Shown: positions 43,361-52,246 of the stretch, in pieces
How the letters are laid out: each line of letters opens with the position of its first letter
Numbering within the stretch: position 1 is the stretch's first letter
DNA from: Microbacterium foliorum
GTDB taxonomy: Bacteria > Actinomycetota > Actinomycetes > Actinomycetales > Microbacteriaceae
Direction: 5' to 3'
Assembly (NCBI RefSeq): GCF_006385575.1
Contig: NZ_CP041040.1
Coordinates: 1-64,000, forward strand
Length of the DNA: 64,000 bases
The notes under the pieces: generated by a model
Told to the model about the DNA's origin: nothing
The model's input: the letters and a program-made list of their open reading frames with translations, nothing else
Database searches by the model: none
Translations under genes and position numbers: made by a program

Positions 43361-44010
43361 GCGGAGTCCCGGGCGCACACCTCGACGAACGCGGCTGCCC
43401 GCTCGCGCAGTGCGGCGGGATCGCCGTCGTTGAACGCGTCACCGAGCAGCGGTCCGCCCACGCTCACCGCGACCGCACCGGCACGCAGCCAGGCCTCGGC
43501 TCCCGCGAGATCGACGCCGCCGGAGGGCACCGCGACGAGATCGGGGAAGGGGCCGCGCAGGTCTTTGAGGTACGAGGGACCCGCCTGGCCGGCCGGGAAC
43601 ACCTTGACCGCCGACGCGCCCGCAGACCACGAGGCGAACAGCTCGGTCGGCGTGAGTCCGCCCGGAACGATCGGCACACCGGCATCCGTCGCCTGGGTGA
43701 CGAAGTCGGTCGACGTGATCGGCGTGACGATGTAGGCAGCACCCACCTCGATGGCCCGTGCCAGGTCGTCGGTGTTCGTGACGGTGCCGATGCCGAGGTC
43801 GATCGCGTCACCGAACCGCGCGAGCAGCTGGGGGAAGTGCTCGAAGGTGCCGGGAGTGGTCAGCGTGAGCTCGACACTGCGGATGCCGGCGTCGACGAGC
43901 ACGTCGAGTACGGCGTCGTAGTCCTCGGCACGCGTCGCGCGCGCGACGACGATCAGGCGGGAGTCGACCGTGCGCTGAGGCAGGGCGACCCGGCGGACCT
44001 CACCAGTCAT
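43357..44010 (-). CDS. eda: KDPG aldolase
   Basis: A 217-residue class I aldolase that splits KDPG into pyruvate and glyceraldehyde-3-phosphate. Schiff-base Lys lies in AVKVFPAG, and other family signatures are SVELTLTTPG with the catalytic Glu, IGIGTVTN and VPSGGVDL. Two in-frame ATGs exist because of a 15-base tandem duplication; ATG at 44010 is chosen because GGTGAGG lies just before it. ATG at 44025 would add five residues (MTGEV) and overlap manD. Confidence 0.88.
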   Translation of the reverse strand: MTGEVRRVALPQRTVDSRLIVVARATRAEDYDAVLDVLVDAGIRSVELTLTTPGTFEHFPQLLARFGDAIDLGIGTVTNTDDLARAIEVGAAYIVTPITSTDFVTQATDAGVPIVPGGLTPTELFASWSAGASAVKVFPAGQAGPSYLKDLRGPFPDLVAVPSGGVDLAGAEAWLRAGAVAVSVGGPLLGDAFNDGDPAALRERAAAFVEVCARDSA

Positions 44011-44026
44011 GACCTCACCAGTCATG
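43997..44026. repeat. 15-base tandem duplication at the manD-eda junction
   Basis: ACCTCACCAGTCATG occurs twice in a row (43997-44011, 44012-44026). Each copy supplies an ATG and a GGTGAGG-type site on the minus strand; the upstream copy also contains the manD stop codon. Confidence 0.9.
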
Positions 44027-45241
44027 GACGGTCCCGTCGAGCAGGCGGTTCACCGGCAGATAGGCCTTGGTGTACTCGTGGCCGGCTGCGGCATCCTCGT
44101 CGAGGTCGACACCGAGTCCGGGCTTGTCACCGGGGTGCAGGAAGCCCTTGTCGAACGTGAAGGAGGTCTGGAACACCTCGAGCGTCTGCTCGTTGTGCGG
44201 CATGTACTCCTGGATGCCGAAGTTGTGGATCGCGAGGTCGAGGTGCAGGGCGGCGGCCATGCCGACCGGCGAGATGTCGGTCGGACCGTGGATGCCTGAC
44301 TTGATGCCGTAGATCGCGGCGAAGTCGAGCAGCTTCTTCATGGCCGTGATGCCACCGGTGTGGGTGACCGCCGAGCGCACGTAGTCGATCAGACGCTCGG
44401 TGATGAGGGTCTGGTAGTCGAAGACCGAGTTGAAGACCTCGCCGATCGCGAGCGGCGTCGTGGAGTGCTGGCGCACCAGGCGCAGCGCGGTCTGGTCTTC
44501 ACCCGGGGTGCAGTCCTCGAGCCAGAAGAGGTCGTAGGGCTCGATGTCCTTCGCGAAGCGTGCGGCCTCGATCGGCGACATCCGGTGGTGTCCGTCGTGC
44601 AGGATGCGCAGGTCGGTGCCGAAGTCCTCGCGGATCTGCGAGAAGACCCCGGGCATGTGGGTGAGGTAGTTGCGGGTGTCCCACGTCTCCTCGCTCGGGC
44701 GGTCGCCCGAGCGCTTGGCGGGCTCGTAGTCGTAGCGCACGCCGGGCCCGGCGTTCGAGACGCCGTAGATCTGGCCGAGGCCGGGCACGCCGGTCTGCAC
44801 GCGCACGGCGGTGTAGCCGAGCTCTTCGTAGCCGGTGATCGCATTCTTGAGCGCCGCGTAGTCGGTGCCGGAGGCGTGCGCGTAGACGCGGACTCCCTCA
44901 CGGCTGGCGCCGCCGAGCAGCTGGTACAGCGGCATCCCGGCCTTCTTGGCCTTGATGTCCCACAGGGCCATGTCGACCGCGGCGATCGCCGCCATGGTCA
45001 CAGGGCCGCGACGCCAGTACGGGCCGCGGTAAAGGTACTGCCAGGTGTCTTCGATGCGATCCTCGTCGCGGCCGATGAGCATCGAGGCGACGTGGTCGGA
45101 GAGGTACGAGGCGACCGCGAGCTCGCGTCCGTTGAGCGTCGCGTCGCCCAGGCCGACGATGCCGTCGGAGGTCGTGATCTTGAGCGTGACGAAGTTGCGT
45201 CCGGGGCTGGTGATGTTGACGTCGACGATCTCGATGGTCAT
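44015..45241 (-). CDS. manD: D-mannonate dehydratase, enolase superfamily (ManD/RspA)
   Basis: A 408-residue enzyme that dehydrates D-mannonate to 2-keto-3-deoxygluconate. Metal ligands and acid/base residues appear in order: Arg147 and Tyr159 (QIYG), Asp216 and His218 in LHDGHHRM, Glu242 in WLEDCTPGE, Glu268 in IGEVFN. Arg147 and Tyr159 fall at the numbers known for characterised ManD enzymes. RspB and UxuB homologues nearby support sugar-acid use. Some ManD proteins are poor on mannonate or act on gluconate, so the substrate is not certain. Confidence 0.88.
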   Translation of the reverse strand: MTIEIVDVNITSPGRNFVTLKITTSDGIVGLGDATLNGRELAVASYLSDHVASMLIGRDEDRIEDTWQYLYRGPYWRRGPVTMAAIAAVDMALWDIKAKKAGMPLYQLLGGASREGVRVYAHASGTDYAALKNAITGYEELGYTAVRVQTGVPGLGQIYGVSNAGPGVRYDYEPAKRSGDRPSEETWDTRNYLTHMPGVFSQIREDFGTDLRILHDGHHRMSPIEAARFAKDIEPYDLFWLEDCTPGEDQTALRLVRQHSTTPLAIGEVFNSVFDYQTLITERLIDYVRSAVTHTGGITAMKKLLDFAAIYGIKSGIHGPTDISPVGMAAALHLDLAIHNFGIQEYMPHNEQTLEVFQTSFTFDKGFLHPGDKPGLGVDLDEDAAAGHEYTKAYLPVNRLLDGTVHDW

Positions 45242-45323
45242 GTCGTTCTCCTGAAGATGCGGGGCGAGGTGCGGGGTGCGGACGTTCGGGCGTCCGCACC
45301 CCTGGTCGTGATGAGCGGCTGGG

Positions 45324-46715
45324 TCAGATCGCGTCGCGCGGGTCCGTCAGGTCGCGACCGGCGACCTCAGGCATCCAGATCGAGGCGATGAGGGCGCTCA
45401 GGGTGAAGATGAAGAGCATGATGATGATCGGGATGAACGAGCCGGTGACGGCCGACACCCACGCGGCGGCGATGACAGGACCCGCGCCGGTCGCGATGAT
45501 GGCGGCGATCTCGCGTGCCATGGCCGTGAACGTGTAGCGGTTGCGGGAGCCGAAGAGCTCGGGCAGCGTGAGGTTCTCGAGCGACGCGAAGCTCATCACC
45601 GCGAGGTTGTGCAGCACGACGTAGCCGATGAAGACCTGCACCGTGACACCGCTGCTGATCATGAGCATCGTCGGGACGATGATGATGAGCGCGACGATCG
45701 ACCAGATCATGTACATGCGCTTGCGGCCGAAGCGGTCGCCGAGCCAGCCCGACAGTGGCACGGTGATGAACGCGACGAGCGACGAGACGATCACGGCGTT
45801 GACGCCGATCGAGCGGTCGAGCAGTAGCACGACGGTGATGTAGCTGATGAGGTAGGTCTGGATCATGCCCGAGTTGCCGGCCTGGCCGAATCGCAGCAGG
45901 AGGGCGATCGAGAACGCCTTCCAGGGCTTGCGGTTCATCGCCTCGAGCGTGCGGATGTCGTTGGTCTCGGTGGCGAGCTGGATCGTCTCCTCACGCGAGA
46001 GGGCCTTGCCGTCGACGACGTCATCGCGCTCTTCGAAGACCGGGGTCTCCTTGAGGTTGAAACGCACCCAGATCGCGAAGAGCATGATGATCGCGCTGCC
46101 GATGAACGGGATGCGCCATGCCCAGTCGATGACCTCCTGCTCGCTGTAGGCGACGAGGAGGATCGCCCAGATGCCCGAGGCGAGCAGGGTTCCGCAGTTG
46201 GTGCCGAGCGCGACGAGCGAGGCGATGATGCCCCGGCGCTTGGCCGGTGCGTACTCGGCGAGCATGACACCCGCGCCCGAGATCTCGGCTCCCGCGCCGA
46301 AGCCCTGCGCGATGCGCAGCAGCACGAGGAGGATCGGCGCGAGCACGCCCACCTGGTTGTACGTCGGCAGGAAGCCGATCAGGGTGGTCGCGAGACCCAT
46401 CAGGAGGATCGTGTAGAACAGCACCTTCGTGCGGCCGGTCTTGTCACCGAGACGCGCGAAGAAGAATGCGCCGACCGGGCGGGCGACGTAGCCGACGCCG
46501 TAGGTGGCCATCGCGGCGACCACGGCGACCGCCGGGTTCTCGGAGGAGAAGAACAGATCGGCGAAGACCAATGCGGCTGCCAGCGAGTAGAGCTGGTAGT
46601 CCATGAACTCCAGCGCCGTGCCGAGCCATCCGGATATGGCCGCGCGCACGAGGTCTTTGACCGACCTCTTCTCGGCGGGATCGGCGGCCGTGGCCGTCGT
46701 CTGCGGTTCTGACAT
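45324..46715 (-). CDS. MFS transporter, metabolite:H+ symporter (MHS) type
   Basis: A 463-residue inner-membrane carrier with 12 predicted segments. The MHS signature is clear: [48 protein letters not shown] and [26 protein letters not shown]. By position between manD and the rspB-like gene it should import the sugar acid used by this operon. Confidence 0.9.
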   Translation of the reverse strand: MSEPQTTATAADPAEKRSVKDLVRAAISGWLGTALEFMDYQLYSLAAALVFADLFFSSENPAVAVVAAMATYGVGYVARPVGAFFFARLGDKTGRTKVLFYTILLMGLATTLIGFLPTYNQVGVLAPILLVLLRIAQGFGAGAEISGAGVMLAEYAPAKRRGIIASLVALGTNCGTLLASGIWAILLVAYSEQEVIDWAWRIPFIGSAIIMLFAIWVRFNLKETPVFEERDDVVDGKALSREETIQLATETNDIRTLEAMNRKPWKAFSIALLLRFGQAGNSGMIQTYLISYITVVLLLDRSIGVNAVIVSSLVAFITVPLSGWLGDRFGRKRMYMIWSIVALIIIVPTMLMISSGVTVQVFIGYVVLHNLAVMSFASLENLTLPELFGSRNRYTFTAMAREIAAIIATGAGPVIAAAWVSAVTGSFIPIIIMLFIFTLSALIASIWMPEVAGRDLTDPRDAI

Positions 46716-46769
46716 GGGAGGTACTCCTTCGGACCAGGAACAGGGTGGGGTGTCGGGTGTCGGGTGTCG

Positions 46770-47774
46770 CTAGAGGGAGAGCAGGACCTTCGCCGAGGCG
46801 GACGAGTCGCGAGCGAGGTCGAAGGCCTGGACGGCATCGGATGCCGGGAGGACGTGGGAGATGACGGAGTCGAGGGCGTCGGACTCGGCCAGCAGGGCGA
46901 CCGCGTCGTCGATCTCGGTGGAGAAGCGGAAGGCGCCGCGGATCGTGAGCTCCTTGGCGAGCATCGGCGCGAGGTTCACTCCGATGTCGGCGTTCGGGAG
47001 CATTCCGACCTGCACGATCGTGCCGGCGCGGCGAGCGGCGCGGACAGCTGAGGAGAGCGCGACTCCGACGCCCGAGCATTCGAAGACGATGTCGTACGAC
47101 TCGTTCTCGATCGTGTCGCGGCCGACGAGCGACACCTCGGTCGCGCCGAGGGCCTTCGCCCGCTCGAGGGGCTCTTCGCGCACATCGCTGGCGCCGATCA
47201 CCGACGCTCCAGCCTTGACCGCAGCGGCCACGACGAGGAGGCCGATGGGTCCGGCGCCGATCACGAGCACCCGCTTGCCGGTGAAGTCGCCGGCGAGGTT
47301 CACGGCGTGGATGGCGACGGCCAGCGGCTCGGCGAGGGCTGCGCGCTCGAGGGGCAGCGAGGCCGGGAGCACTCGGATCATCTGCTCTTCGACGATCAGC
47401 ATCTCGGATGCTCCGCCCTGACGGTGCGGATTCGCCGCGGCGCTGCCGAAGTAGTCGCCGCCGGGGCGCAGGTGCGGGCGGTCTTCGAGACCGGGCACCT
47501 CAGGGCCGTAGCGTGCGGGGTGCACGGTGACGGGGGTGCCCGGCGCGAGGCGACCGGACGGGTCGAGGTCGACGACACCCGACAGCTCATGACCGGGGGT
47601 CAGCGGCTCCTGGATCGTGTACTCGCCGTTGGCGCCGTGGAAGTAGTAGTGCAGGTCGGATCCGCAGATGCCGACGTAGTTCACGCGAAGGCGCACCTCG
47701 CCGTCGTCGGGGGTCGGAACCTCGCGGTCCTCCCAGCGGATGTCTTCTTTGCCGTGGATGGCGAGAGCCTTCAT
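46770..47774 (-). CDS. Zinc-type alcohol dehydrogenase, RspB / L-gulonate or L-idonate 5-dehydrogenase
   Basis: A 334-residue medium-chain dehydrogenase that probably oxidises C5 of an L-gulonate or L-idonate type acid. Catalytic-zinc residues lie in GICGSDLHYYFHG and TPGHELSG; the Rossmann fold has VLVIGAGPIGLLV. The structural-zinc loop has no cysteine at all (VHPARYGPEVPGLEDRPHL), unlike most of the family. It is translationally coupled to the uxuB-like gene (ATGA) and close to manD, the classic RspA-RspB pairing. Confidence 0.85.
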   Translation of the reverse strand: MKALAIHGKEDIRWEDREVPTPDDGEVRLRVNYVGICGSDLHYYFHGANGEYTIQEPLTPGHELSGVVDLDPSGRLAPGTPVTVHPARYGPEVPGLEDRPHLRPGGDYFGSAAANPHRQGGASEMLIVEEQMIRVLPASLPLERAALAEPLAVAIHAVNLAGDFTGKRVLVIGAGPIGLLVVAAAVKAGASVIGASDVREEPLERAKALGATEVSLVGRDTIENESYDIVFECSGVGVALSSAVRAARRAGTIVQVGMLPNADIGVNLAPMLAKELTIRGAFRFSTEIDDAVALLAESDALDSVISHVLPASDAVQAFDLARDSSASAKVLLSL

Positions 47775-49303
47775 GGCTGCATCTCCTCTGCCCTGGTGAG
47801 TGCTGATGTGCTTGTCTGGGATGCCGAGACGGCATCCCAGATAGCGGCATTGACGCCGCGTCGCTGGATGGTGTCGACGAGTTCGCCGACGCGGGCGATG
47901 AACGCATCCTGCGATCCGAGTTCATCACCGAACAGGTGCAGCTCGGCGATCACGCGCTGCGCGAGCTCCCGACCGTTGCGGGCGGTGGCCGCGTATCCGG
48001 CCAGTCGTTCGCGGGCGCCGTCGGTCATCGCGGCGGCGTGCGGGCCGGGGTCGAAGCCCGGCAGGGGCGCGATGCATGACAGGTATCCGGCGACGGTCAG
48101 AGCGATCAGGTGCGGCATCTCGCCGTTGCGGAGGGCGAGCAGCGCGGGCTCAGGGATGCGCTGACGCAGCTTGACCGAGCCGTCGGTGCCGACCTGGCTC
48201 GTGCGGTGGCCGAGGGCGCTGTTGGCCCAGCGCTCGAACAGCTCGCTCTCGTAGGCGCGGATGTCGACACCGGACGGCACCTCGATCGAGGGCTCGTACT
48301 CGTCGCGCAGCACAGCACGAGCCGCGCTCTCGATGCCGTCGAGTCCGATCGCCTCGGGAATCGTGCCGACTCCGCTGAGAGCGCCGAGGTAGGCGATGAG
48401 CGAGTGCGTGCCGTTGAGCAGCCGCACCTTCATCTGCTCGTAGCGTGCGACCTCGTCGGTGAAGACCGCGCCGCCGGCTTCCCAGGCGGGGCGGCCGCCG
48501 GCGAAACGGTCTTCGATCGCCCACATCGTGAAGGGCTCTGCCGGCACGGGGATGTCGTCGGTGGCGCCGAGCAGCGCGCTCACGCGGGTGCGCAGCTCGG
48601 CCGTGGTCGACGGCACGATGCGGTCGACCATGCTCGAGGGGAACGATACGGAGCGATCGAGGAAGGCCAGCGCGTCGCTGCCTTCGGAGCCGGGCAGCTC
48701 GTGCAGGAACTCGCGCACCAGCTTCTCGGTGTGCTTGCCGTTGGCCGACAGGTTGTCGCAGCTGAGGATCGAGATCGGGGCCCCGCCTGCGGCAGCGCGG
48801 GCCTGCAGCCCGCGGGCGAGCTGGCCGATCGTCGAGCGGGCGGCGCCGCCACGCAGGTCGGCGCGCACCGTGTCGTCGTCGAGATCGAGGCGCTGGGTGG
48901 CGGGGGAGTAGCTGTAGCCGTTCTCGGTGACGGTGAGGGTCACGATGCGGATGCCGGGGTCGGCGATCTGCGCGATCACGCGCTCGGGCTGCTCGGCGCC
49001 GACGAACGCATCGGTGTGCACGCCGGGGATGGTGAGCGAGGTGCTGCCGGGCGAGATGGTCGCGACCGAGTAGAGCATGTCCTGCGCGTGCATCGCGTCG
49101 ACGATCGAGCGCGAGCGGGATGCGACGCCGATGATGCCCCAGTCGCCGCCTGCGGACTGGAGTGCCGCCGCGGTGTAGACCGCCTGGTGCGCGCGGTGGA
49201 AGCTGCCGAGTCCGAGGTGCAGGATGCCTGCGTCGGTCGGGGCGACAAGGGGGGAGGCTGTCGCAGAGGTCGTGCGGCGCAGGGCCGGTGCTGGGATGCT
49301 CAC
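47771..49303 (-). CDS. uxuB: Mannitol dehydrogenase-family oxidoreductase, probable fructuronate reductase
   Basis: A 510-residue polyol dehydrogenase that would reduce D-fructuronate to D-mannonate. The N-terminal Rossmann part shows ILHLGLGSFHRAHQAVYT, and the catalytic region has KVRLLNGTHSLIAYLG with the conserved Lys, Asn and His. GTG at 49303 is preceded by GAAGGAGCC. It is the first gene of the leftward sugar-acid operon and faces the LacI gene across a shared promoter region. Mannitol or another polyol is an alternative substrate, but manD and kdgK favour uronate metabolism. Confidence 0.88.
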   Translation of the reverse strand: MSIPAPALRRTTSATASPLVAPTDAGILHLGLGSFHRAHQAVYTAAALQSAGGDWGIIGVASRSRSIVDAMHAQDMLYSVATISPGSTSLTIPGVHTDAFVGAEQPERVIAQIADPGIRIVTLTVTENGYSYSPATQRLDLDDDTVRADLRGGAARSTIGQLARGLQARAAAGGAPISILSCDNLSANGKHTEKLVREFLHELPGSEGSDALAFLDRSVSFPSSMVDRIVPSTTAELRTRVSALLGATDDIPVPAEPFTMWAIEDRFAGGRPAWEAGGAVFTDEVARYEQMKVRLLNGTHSLIAYLGALSGVGTIPEAIGLDGIESAARAVLRDEYEPSIEVPSGVDIRAYESELFERWANSALGHRTSQVGTDGSVKLRQRIPEPALLALRNGEMPHLIALTVAGYLSCIAPLPGFDPGPHAAAMTDGARERLAGYAATARNGRELAQRVIAELHLFGDELGSQDAFIARVGELVDTIQRRGVNAAIWDAVSASQTSTSALTRAEEMQP

Positions 49304-49369
49304 GCGGTGGCTCCTTCGCTCGGGGCCGCGCACCGCTGAGGGTGATCGGCGTTGATCGTCATGCAAATC

Positions 49370-49410
49370 AGTGTGCAGTGTTTGTACAAACTTGTCAACC
49401 TGTTTTACAT
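49370..49410. promoter_or_regulatory. Divergent overlapping promoters with palindromic LacI operator
   Basis: GTTTGTACAAAC at 49380-49391 is a perfect 12-base palindrome. On the minus strand TTGACA (49393-49398) and CACACT (49370-49375) are exactly 17 bases apart with the palindrome in the spacer, for the uxuB operon. On the plus strand TTGTAC (49382-49387) and TTACAT (49405-49410), also 17 apart, would serve lacI. Binding of the LacI protein here would repress both. Confidence 0.7.
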
Positions 49411-49454
49411 CGGGGTCGAGGATCGTAGGATTGCAGCGTGGGTGGGAGGTGAAG

Positions 49455-50417
49455 ATGGCAGCGACGCTGACAGACGTGGCGCGCCGTGCTGGAGTGTCCA
49501 TCGCGACCGCCTCCCGCGCGTTCGGAGAGCCGGATCGTCTCGCGCCGAACACCCTCGGTCGCGTGCTCGAAGCCGCGGGTGAACTCGGCTACGCGACCTC
49601 GCAGTCCGCCACCGCGACCCGCACCTTCGGGGTCGTCGTGCCCGACGTCTCGAACCCTGTCTACGCGACCCTGCTCAAGGCGATCCAGGGGCAGGCCTGG
49701 CATGGCCGCCACCGCATCGTGCTGTTCGACGCCGATGAGGATCTGCGTCGCGAGCGCGAGCAGATCGAGCAGGCACGCAAGCTCGACGGGATGCTGTTGT
49801 GCAGCCCTCGCCTGCCCGACGCCGACGTGCTCGAGCTGGTCGGCGACACGCCCTACGTCGTGGTCAACCGCCAGATCGACGGCGCCCCCTGCGTGCTGAT
49901 GGACACCGAGCACGGGCCTGCTCAGGCGATCGAGCACCTCGCCGCACTCGGGCACACGCACATCGCCTACGCCGCCGGCCCGCGCGGATCGTGGGCCGAC
50001 GTCCGTCGGGCCGACACCGTCGCCCGCGCGTGCGAGCGCCACGGCATCCGCCTGACCGGACTCAGCCACCACGCCGCATCCATCCAGGGTGGCCGCGCGG
50101 CCGCCGCCCCGGCCGCGGCGAGCGGTGCCACGGCCGTTATCGCCTACAACGACCTCGTCGCCCTCGGACTCGAGGCTGGACTGCTCGAGCTCGGCAAGCG
50201 CTGCCCCGCAGACATCAGCATCGTGGGCATCGACGACATCGACCTGGCCGGCGCGGTCACGCCCGCGCTCACGACGGTGCGGATGCCGATCGAACGCAGC
50301 GGTGCGCTCGCCGTGGATCTGCTGCTGCAGGCTATGAGCGGCACGGCGATCGACGACGTCGTGACGCTGGGTTCGCAGCTGATCGTGCGCGCCTCGACCG
50401 CTGCTCCTGCCGCCTGA
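49455..50417 (+). CDS. LacI-family transcriptional regulator of the sugar-acid operon
   Basis: A 320-residue repressor. The HTH and hinge are clear (TLTDVARRAGVSIATASRAFGEPDRLAPNTL), followed by a periplasmic-binding-type effector domain (FGVVVPDVSNPVYATLLKAIQ, and IVGIDDIDLAGAVTPALTTVRMP near the end). ATG at 49455 has GGAGGTGAAG in front. The gene is divergent from the uxuB operon and shares its operator region. The inducer is likely a pathway intermediate. Confidence 0.92.
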   Translation: MAATLTDVARRAGVSIATASRAFGEPDRLAPNTLGRVLEAAGELGYATSQSATATRTFGVVVPDVSNPVYATLLKAIQGQAWHGRHRIVLFDADEDLRREREQIEQARKLDGMLLCSPRLPDADVLELVGDTPYVVVNRQIDGAPCVLMDTEHGPAQAIEHLAALGHTHIAYAAGPRGSWADVRRADTVARACERHGIRLTGLSHHAASIQGGRAAAAPAAASGATAVIAYNDLVALGLEAGLLELGKRCPADISIVGIDDIDLAGAVTPALTTVRMPIERSGALAVDLLLQAMSGTAIDDVVTLGSQLIVRASTAAPAA

Positions 50418-50474
50418 ACCCGGCTGTTCCGATGCTCGCTCAACGACCGGGGGTGAGGCCGCTTCGCGTCCGAG

Positions 50475-50612
50475 GGCGGCTTGGCCGTTGATGACGAGAG
50501 CGAGGAACAGGTGCTCGATGTCTGCGGTGCGGAGCCCGAGTCGGGATGCTTCTTCCATCGCGGCGAGAGACAGAGACTGGCTCGTCTGAGCGACGCGAAG
50601 ACGGGTTGGGCC
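50475..50612 (-). pseudogene. Clp N-terminal-domain gene fragment
   Basis: This frame reads TRLRVAQTSQSLSLAAMEEAS, then RLGLRTADIEHLFLALVINGQAA, a clear Clp-N repeat pattern with GC-rich coding bias. It has no start: its 5' side ends where the DUF2087 gene of the less GC-rich island stops (50613), and after GQAA the similarity stops. It is best explained as a chromosomal gene interrupted by the island. Confidence 0.6.
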
Positions 50613-51101
50613 CTAAGGCCGCCAGTAGACGGACCCATCGCTTTCACGGGCGAAAACTCCGTGCACGATGAGGTAACGGCGAAGCGTGGGGATATCGGTG
50701 GTGTACCGTTCCAAGCGCGCGTTTAGCTCGGGTTCTCCTACGAGTTCCCCCGCTTTGATCGTCTGTTCGCCAATCTTCTGAAGAAGCTCAGTCCGGTCGC
50801 TCCCACGCCGAGGATACTGAGCGATACGCCCATCCGCGTCGATCCAGCGCGCCATTGGATCGGCCGTTCGGTCACTCGACTCGGCCAGGGTGGCGAGCAC
50901 TGCTTTGATCTCAGCGGGACGAAGTGTCAGAGCCTTGCCGCTGCGTGCAACGAGGCCGCTGCGAACCAGGGCGTCCACAGCCTTCCGTTGCCGGGCGAGT
51001 GAAAGCTCATCCGTAGGCCTGCCGTGCAGCACGATGTGTGCGAACACCCGCGCCACCTCGTTGTTCGCAAGACACGCAAGCATCGCCCGTGCATCACTCA
51101 T
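50613..51101 (-). CDS. DUF2087 protein, probable winged-helix regulator
   Basis: A 162-residue protein. Residues 1-75 look like a winged helix (NNEVARVFAHIVLHGRPTDELSLARQRKAVDALVRSGLVARSGKALTLRP in two halves), and the C-terminus has the DUF2087 pattern DIPTLRRYLIVHGVFARESDGSVYWR. ATG at 51101 overlaps the MFS stop (ATGA), so it is the last gene of the YcaO operon. A regulatory role is inferred from the fold. Confidence 0.75.
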   Translation of the reverse strand: MSDARAMLACLANNEVARVFAHIVLHGRPTDELSLARQRKAVDALVRSGLVARSGKALTLRPAEIKAVLATLAESSDRTADPMARWIDADGRIAQYPRRGSDRTELLQKIGEQTIKAGELVGEPELNARLERYTTDIPTLRRYLIVHGVFARESDGSVYWRP

Positions 51102-52243
51102 GATTTCTCCACCATGACAGATCGACGGCGCGATGGCCGCATTTGTCCCACTGCGACGAGGAGGATGCATACCCCATAGAGCATGATCGAACACGTGATT
51201 GCCCATTCGGCGCCCCAGCGATCACCTATGACCATCGTGATCGGAGCGACAACTGCGACGATGAGCGAATCCGCCATGGAAACCAACGATTCCGAGGTCG
51301 CACGGTAGTCGTTGCCGATGCGTTCGTGGAAGAGCCCGGCCACGACGATGGTCTGCAGAATTTGCAAGCCGATGTGAATCAGGAAGGACGCCACGATGAG
51401 CGCGGGCTGGTCGAGGAAAGCAAAAAGAAGCGTCGCGACGGCGTTAAAGGTTGCAAGGAGTATCACGCGACTTGCTGAGACTTTGATGAACCGAAGGAAG
51501 AAGGGCGCAACGATCGACGTGACATTCATCACGAAGAAGCCAATGAAGACGAATCCGAGTGACACCATGTCGAATTTTACCTGCCACAGCAGGAACGGGG
51601 CGACAGCACACGCGTTCGTGACGATGTATATGAGGGTGTACGGGCCCTTGACGACGCCGATCGAATCGTTCAGGTACTGCTTCCAAGGTATTCGTTCCAC
51701 ATGGGTGTCGACGTCCCTGAATGAGAACACCGTGACTGTCGCCAACGTGTAGAGCCCGATGGCACCGAGCCAAATGAACTCCGGCTTGATCTCAAACAAC
51801 CAGAGACCAAGCAGTCCGGCCAGGATCGCGGCAGCCCCTGCGAGATATTCGAGGCGTCCGAACGTGCGCGAGATAGACGTCGCGTCTGCCTTTGGGATCT
51901 GATTGATGATCAAGGCGGTGCTTGTCCCACTCAACGCAGCCACGGCGATCCCGGCGAGCACCTGCGCCGTGATCAGGAGTTCGGGCGATAGGTTCAGGAA
52001 GAACAGCGAGAATGCGGCGATTCGGACGAAGTTGCCGATCTGGAGGGCGGCTTTGTTCGAGTACCGGTCGAAGAGCACGGCGAACGGCAGTTCCGTCACT
52101 GCGACGGCGATGCTGAAGGCGGAGGTCATCAGGCCAACGAAGGCGAGCGAGTAACCGAGCGTCTGAAAATAGACGACATCGACGACGGTGAAGCAAGCGA
52201 CGCCGGCGGCGCTGAGTATGTAGAACGCGTAGATTCTGGTCAT
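51098..52243 (-). CDS. MFS transporter of the YcaO operon
   Basis: A 381-residue carrier with 10-12 predicted membrane segments, starting MTRIYAFYILSAAGVACFTVV. The typical MFS loop after segment 2 reads LFDRYSNKAALQIGNFVRI. Third codon positions are visibly less GC-rich than in flanking genes. It lies 3 bases after the YcaO stop and is coupled to the DUF2087 gene. Export of, or immunity to, the modified peptide is the likely task. Confidence 0.85.
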   Translation of the reverse strand: MTRIYAFYILSAAGVACFTVVDVVYFQTLGYSLAFVGLMTSAFSIAVAVTELPFAVLFDRYSNKAALQIGNFVRIAAFSLFFLNLSPELLITAQVLAGIAVAALSGTSTALIINQIPKADATSISRTFGRLEYLAGAAAILAGLLGLWLFEIKPEFIWLGAIGLYTLATVTVFSFRDVDTHVERIPWKQYLNDSIGVVKGPYTLIYIVTNACAVAPFLLWQVKFDMVSLGFVFIGFFVMNVTSIVAPFFLRFIKVSASRVILLATFNAVATLLFAFLDQPALIVASFLIHIGLQILQTIVVAGLFHERIGNDYRATSESLVSMADSLIVAVVAPITMVIGDRWGAEWAITCSIMLYGVCILLVAVGQMRPSRRRSVMVEKS

Positions 52244-52246
52244 TTC

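Noticed and set aside
46749..46769. Three tandem GGTGTCG heptamers between the MHS transporter and the rspB-like gene
   Set aside because: A short, low-complexity run between co-directional genes; no sign of function.
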